From the NCBI RefSeq assembly GCF_964355755.1, contig NC_092674.1, positions 12,779,001-12,843,000 on the forward strand: a DNA stretch of 64,000 nucleotides, in the 5' to 3' direction. Origin of the DNA: Antedon mediterranea. Lineage: Eukaryota; Echinodermata; Crinoidea; Comatulida; Antedonidae. The notes under the pieces are model-generated. The model saw nothing but the letters and a program-made list of their open reading frames with translations, did no database searches and was not told the DNA's origin. A program made the position numbers and the translations under genes. Shown here in pieces: positions 61,421-64,000 of the stretch. Every line of letters begins with the position of its first letter. Positions within the stretch are counted from its first letter, which is position 1.

Positions 61421-62450
61421 ACATTATGTATTCAATTATCTCAACACAAATACCAATTGAAATGCCATGGTTTCTGTGATTAGTTCTTTAGTTCTTTAAA
61501 ATATGTCTACTTAATCTTTCCATCTCTTCTGAAAACTGTTTTCAATACAATCAATTGCCTGTTGTAGATACAAACAAGGAAAACGCTTATTCATCATTAC
61601 TAACAAATAAGTTATCAATGATAGTTATTTCTTCAGGTTGATGTACTTACATTTCCATCACATAACCCTTACCTTCTATCACGTAAAGTATTAAGAGTAC
61701 ACGCCGGTTCATGTGCGCCATATTATTGCTCATATATTCTTTACTAAAATAATTTTGCAAGCACGTTAACTGTATTGATTCAACATTACTTTGTTTATCA
61801 ATATTGGGGTTGTATATTCATATGAAGTAATAATATTAACAAGGTCAAAACTCGGGAAACCAAATTTTCTGGAAAAAAGCAATGGATTTGATACTGCATG
61901 ACATTTTTTTCTGTTATTAACCATAATAGAAAGTAAAAATAAAATGTCAACTATTGCTATATTTTGGGGATAAAGGTCACCAAATACAGGCCAAAATACC
62001 AAAAAAATCATATTTTTAAAATAAAACCATTATAATGGTTTAGATTCACGGTAATTCTAGAAACAGCAGCGAATTTATCAAAACTGTTGTTTTTGCTCTT
62101 TTAAATTGAAATTTCATGGTTTCTCCCAGTTTCCATGGTTACAAGACACTATTAAAATTTACCAAACATAACATTATTAGTGGATTTATATTTAATATGT
62201 CTTCTTCCTAAACAATATTAAAAAGTTTGGATTGCCAAATTTACCATTTTTGGACTTTTGGCACACTTTGAATTGATTCTGTCCCACTGTGCCATGGGCC
62301 AAGAGCTATTCCTTTATTATTCTATTTTTTATTTTTTTTTAAATCGTGACCCTTTATAAGTTGTTGTATATGATGTGCCAGCGTGTTACGTTCTAGACAT
62401 TGGAATAGTAAACAACTAATAGTAAAAAAAACGTGAAACGAATTGTAAAC
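61421..62450. other. No recognised features
   Basis: AT-rich. The ORF at 61766-62011 has no similarity I can see. Confidence 0.35.
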
Positions 62451-62454
62451 GTCT

Positions 62455-62634
62455 GTCCAGCATTAGAGATAATGTTAAAATTCTCATCTGGAAAGAGGTA
62501 ATAGGTGCATGGCGTAATTTTATTTCTATTCATTATCCAAAGTCTGTTGACGAGCTATTACGAATGCAAATTTGGAATAATGAAGTAATAAGAATAGGCA
62601 ACGAATGTATAAGATATGGAAATTGCGAAAGATA
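62455..62634 (+). pseudogene. Fragment resembling the C-terminal part of a Tx1/L1-like LINE ORF2
   Basis: The frame reads RDNVKILIWKEVIGAWRNF, then YPKSVDELLRMQIWNNEVI, ending at a TAA. The W-K-x-V-x-x-A-W and L-x-x-x-I-W-N-N patterns are like those after the RT in Tx1/L1-type ORF2. It abuts the RT at 62.63 kb, which looks like a different lineage. Confidence 0.4.
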
Positions 62635-64000
62635 AAGCTATTTTGTTTAATTCATTTTTTCATTCTGTTTTTCAAAAATCTAGTTTAAGTATCACTGACC
62701 AACTATTCTCCCTGAATCATCCCTTGATTATTTAAGTATACCTGATATTCAGCCGGATTCTGTTTACAAATTGCTTACGTCTATCAAACCACATAAAGCT
62801 TCTGGCTGTGATGAGCTGAGTAACCATGTTTTAAAAGTTTGTGCGAAACCTCTCTCTATTCCTATCTGTTCTATTTTTAACAAATCTCTGACTTTTGGTA
62901 AATTCCCATCTTTCTGGAAGCAATCTAATGTTGTTCCTATCTACAAATCTGGTTCCAAGAAATCCGTCACCAATTACAGACCGATTTCAATTTTGCCTAC
63001 CATCTCAAAACTTTTCGAACGAGTCATGTATAATCACATTTGGTCCCATGTTCATTCTACCATCTCTCTCTATCAGCATGGTTTCGTTCCCAACAGGTCA
63101 TGTGAAACAAATCTTGCTTGTCTTCTGACAACTGTGTATGATGCCATCAAGGGCAGAGCACAATGTGATGTTATATATACTGACTTCTCAAAAGCTTTTG
63201 ATTTGGTGCCACACAATCTTCTTATTTTTAAACTTCAACGACTTGGTTTTAATCCTCATCTTTTGTCCTGGTTCAGAAGCTATTTGGATGGTAGACATCA
63301 ACGTGTAGTTATCGATGGCGAGGCATCTGAGTGGCTTCCAGTTCATTCCGGTGTTCCTCAGGGGTCAATCCTCGGTCCCCTCCTTTTTAATTTGTATGTG
63401 AACGATATTCCATCGCTGTTTCGCTATTCAGATTGTCTTATGTTTGCTGACGATCTAAAAATTATTAAAACTATCAACAGTTATGAAGATGCTGAAATGC
63501 TTCAGGGAGACCTTACTAAATTTAGTTCCTGGTCCACTTTGTGGGGCATGATGTTAAACTCTTCCAAGTGCAATATTTTGTCCTTTACTTTAAATAAAAA
63601 TAAAATTGTTTATTTCTATTCCGTCGACGACAAACCTATTAATAAGGTGCATCAACATCGTGATCTCGGTATTATTTTAGATAGTTCCCTTACTTTTTCT
63701 TTTCATGTTGATCATCTTCTAAATAAATGCAATAAGCTGCTTGGGCTGATGTGGTGCAATGGAAAATATCTCGGTCGTTCTTCCAAAGTTTATCTATATA
63801 TCACCTTAATCCAACCTAATTTAGACTTTTGTTCTGTTATTTACAATTCAATCTCCAAAACCCAAGCCTCACGTATTGACCGACTCTATTCTAGATTTTT
63901 GCGCTACATCAGCCACAACCACAATCAGAATAATCTTTTTAAATGTAACAATCTGTATAATTGTGATGATAAAAAAATATATCCTATATCTCCCCCTTCA
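62635..64000 (+). CDS. Non-LTR retrotransposon reverse transcriptase (CR1/Jockey-like), runs off the window
   Basis: A continuous frame of 430 codons from 62711 to the window end. RT motifs: KPHKASGCDELS, NVVPIYKSGSK with NYRPISILPTISKLFER, QHGFVPNRSCETNL, VIYTDFSKAFDLVPH, SGVPQGSILGPLLFNLYVND, and the catalytic FADD in CLMFADDLKI. After the palm comes SKCNILSF and the DLGIILDSSL thumb region. The upstream frame (FNSFFHSVFQKSS) is one base out of register near 62700-62710, so the copy is frameshifted. The endonuclease domain was not found, so it is probably 5' truncated. Confidence 0.93.

Noticed and set aside
61670-61725. Possible first exon (MAHMNRRVLLILYVIE with a GTAAGG donor)
   Set aside because: It ends in phase 1 while ankyrin exon 1 starts in phase 0, and nothing else supports it.
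62895-63128. 77-codon plus-strand ORF
   Set aside because: It is an out-of-frame shadow of the reverse transcriptase.

Overview
The window looks like AT-rich intronic DNA (about one-third G+C by eye) from a marine invertebrate deuterostome. An echinoderm is the best guess and a crinoid is possible. The guess rests on the abundant TAGGCCTA motifs, tRNA- and 5S-derived SINEs of a style I associate with echinoderm and other marine invertebrate genomes, GT-AG introns, and a ROCO gene with ankyrin, ROC, COR and death domains. Nothing here fixes the species.

One gene accounts for almost all host coding sequence. It lies on the minus strand from about 45.3 kb down to its stop codon at 1426. I rebuilt 22 exons by eye: three 99-bp ankyrin-repeat exons (45.2, 40.3 and 31.6 kb), a degenerate ankyrin or linker region (24.7-15.9 kb), a ROC GTPase domain (15.4-8.5 kb), a COR domain (8.7-4.6 kb) and a C-terminal death domain (1.7-1.4 kb). 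The exons join in phase and give about 1020 residues in the window; the 5' end of the gene lies beyond the window or was not recognised. The ROC domain holds a duplicated exon pair, and one ROC exon carries an in-frame TAG unless a weak upstream donor is used. The product resembles an innate-immunity or apoptosis-type adaptor GTPase, but it does not look like a direct DAPK1 orthologue.

The introns are packed with mobile DNA. They hold a 7.1-kb near-perfect palindrome (16.9-24.0 kb), a composite 5S/tRNA SINE (24.9-25.2 kb), a foldback element with tandem repeats in its arms (25.5-26.5 kb), a 3.6-kb terminal-inverted-repeat (TIR) element beside an ankyrin exon (28.0-31.5 kb), a Helitron with both ends (34.0-35.4 kb), a 3.1-kb TIR element enclosing a MITE cluster (36.3-39.4 kb), a 3.8-kb DNA transposon with a decayed gene of a multi-copy invertebrate family (46.5-50.2 kb), an 82-bp-TIR MITE (52.0-52.9 kb), and a non-LTR retrotransposon running off the right edge (62.6-64.0 kb). 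Three copies of another repeat (R1) lie at 3.1, 6.1 and 29.2 kb.

From 39.5 to 61 kb the DNA appears to be three diverged tandem copies of one unit of about 5 kb. Two copies each still carry an ankyrin exon; the third has lost its exon, and the middle one is split by the 3.8-kb transposon. This records how the ankyrin array of the gene grew and decayed.
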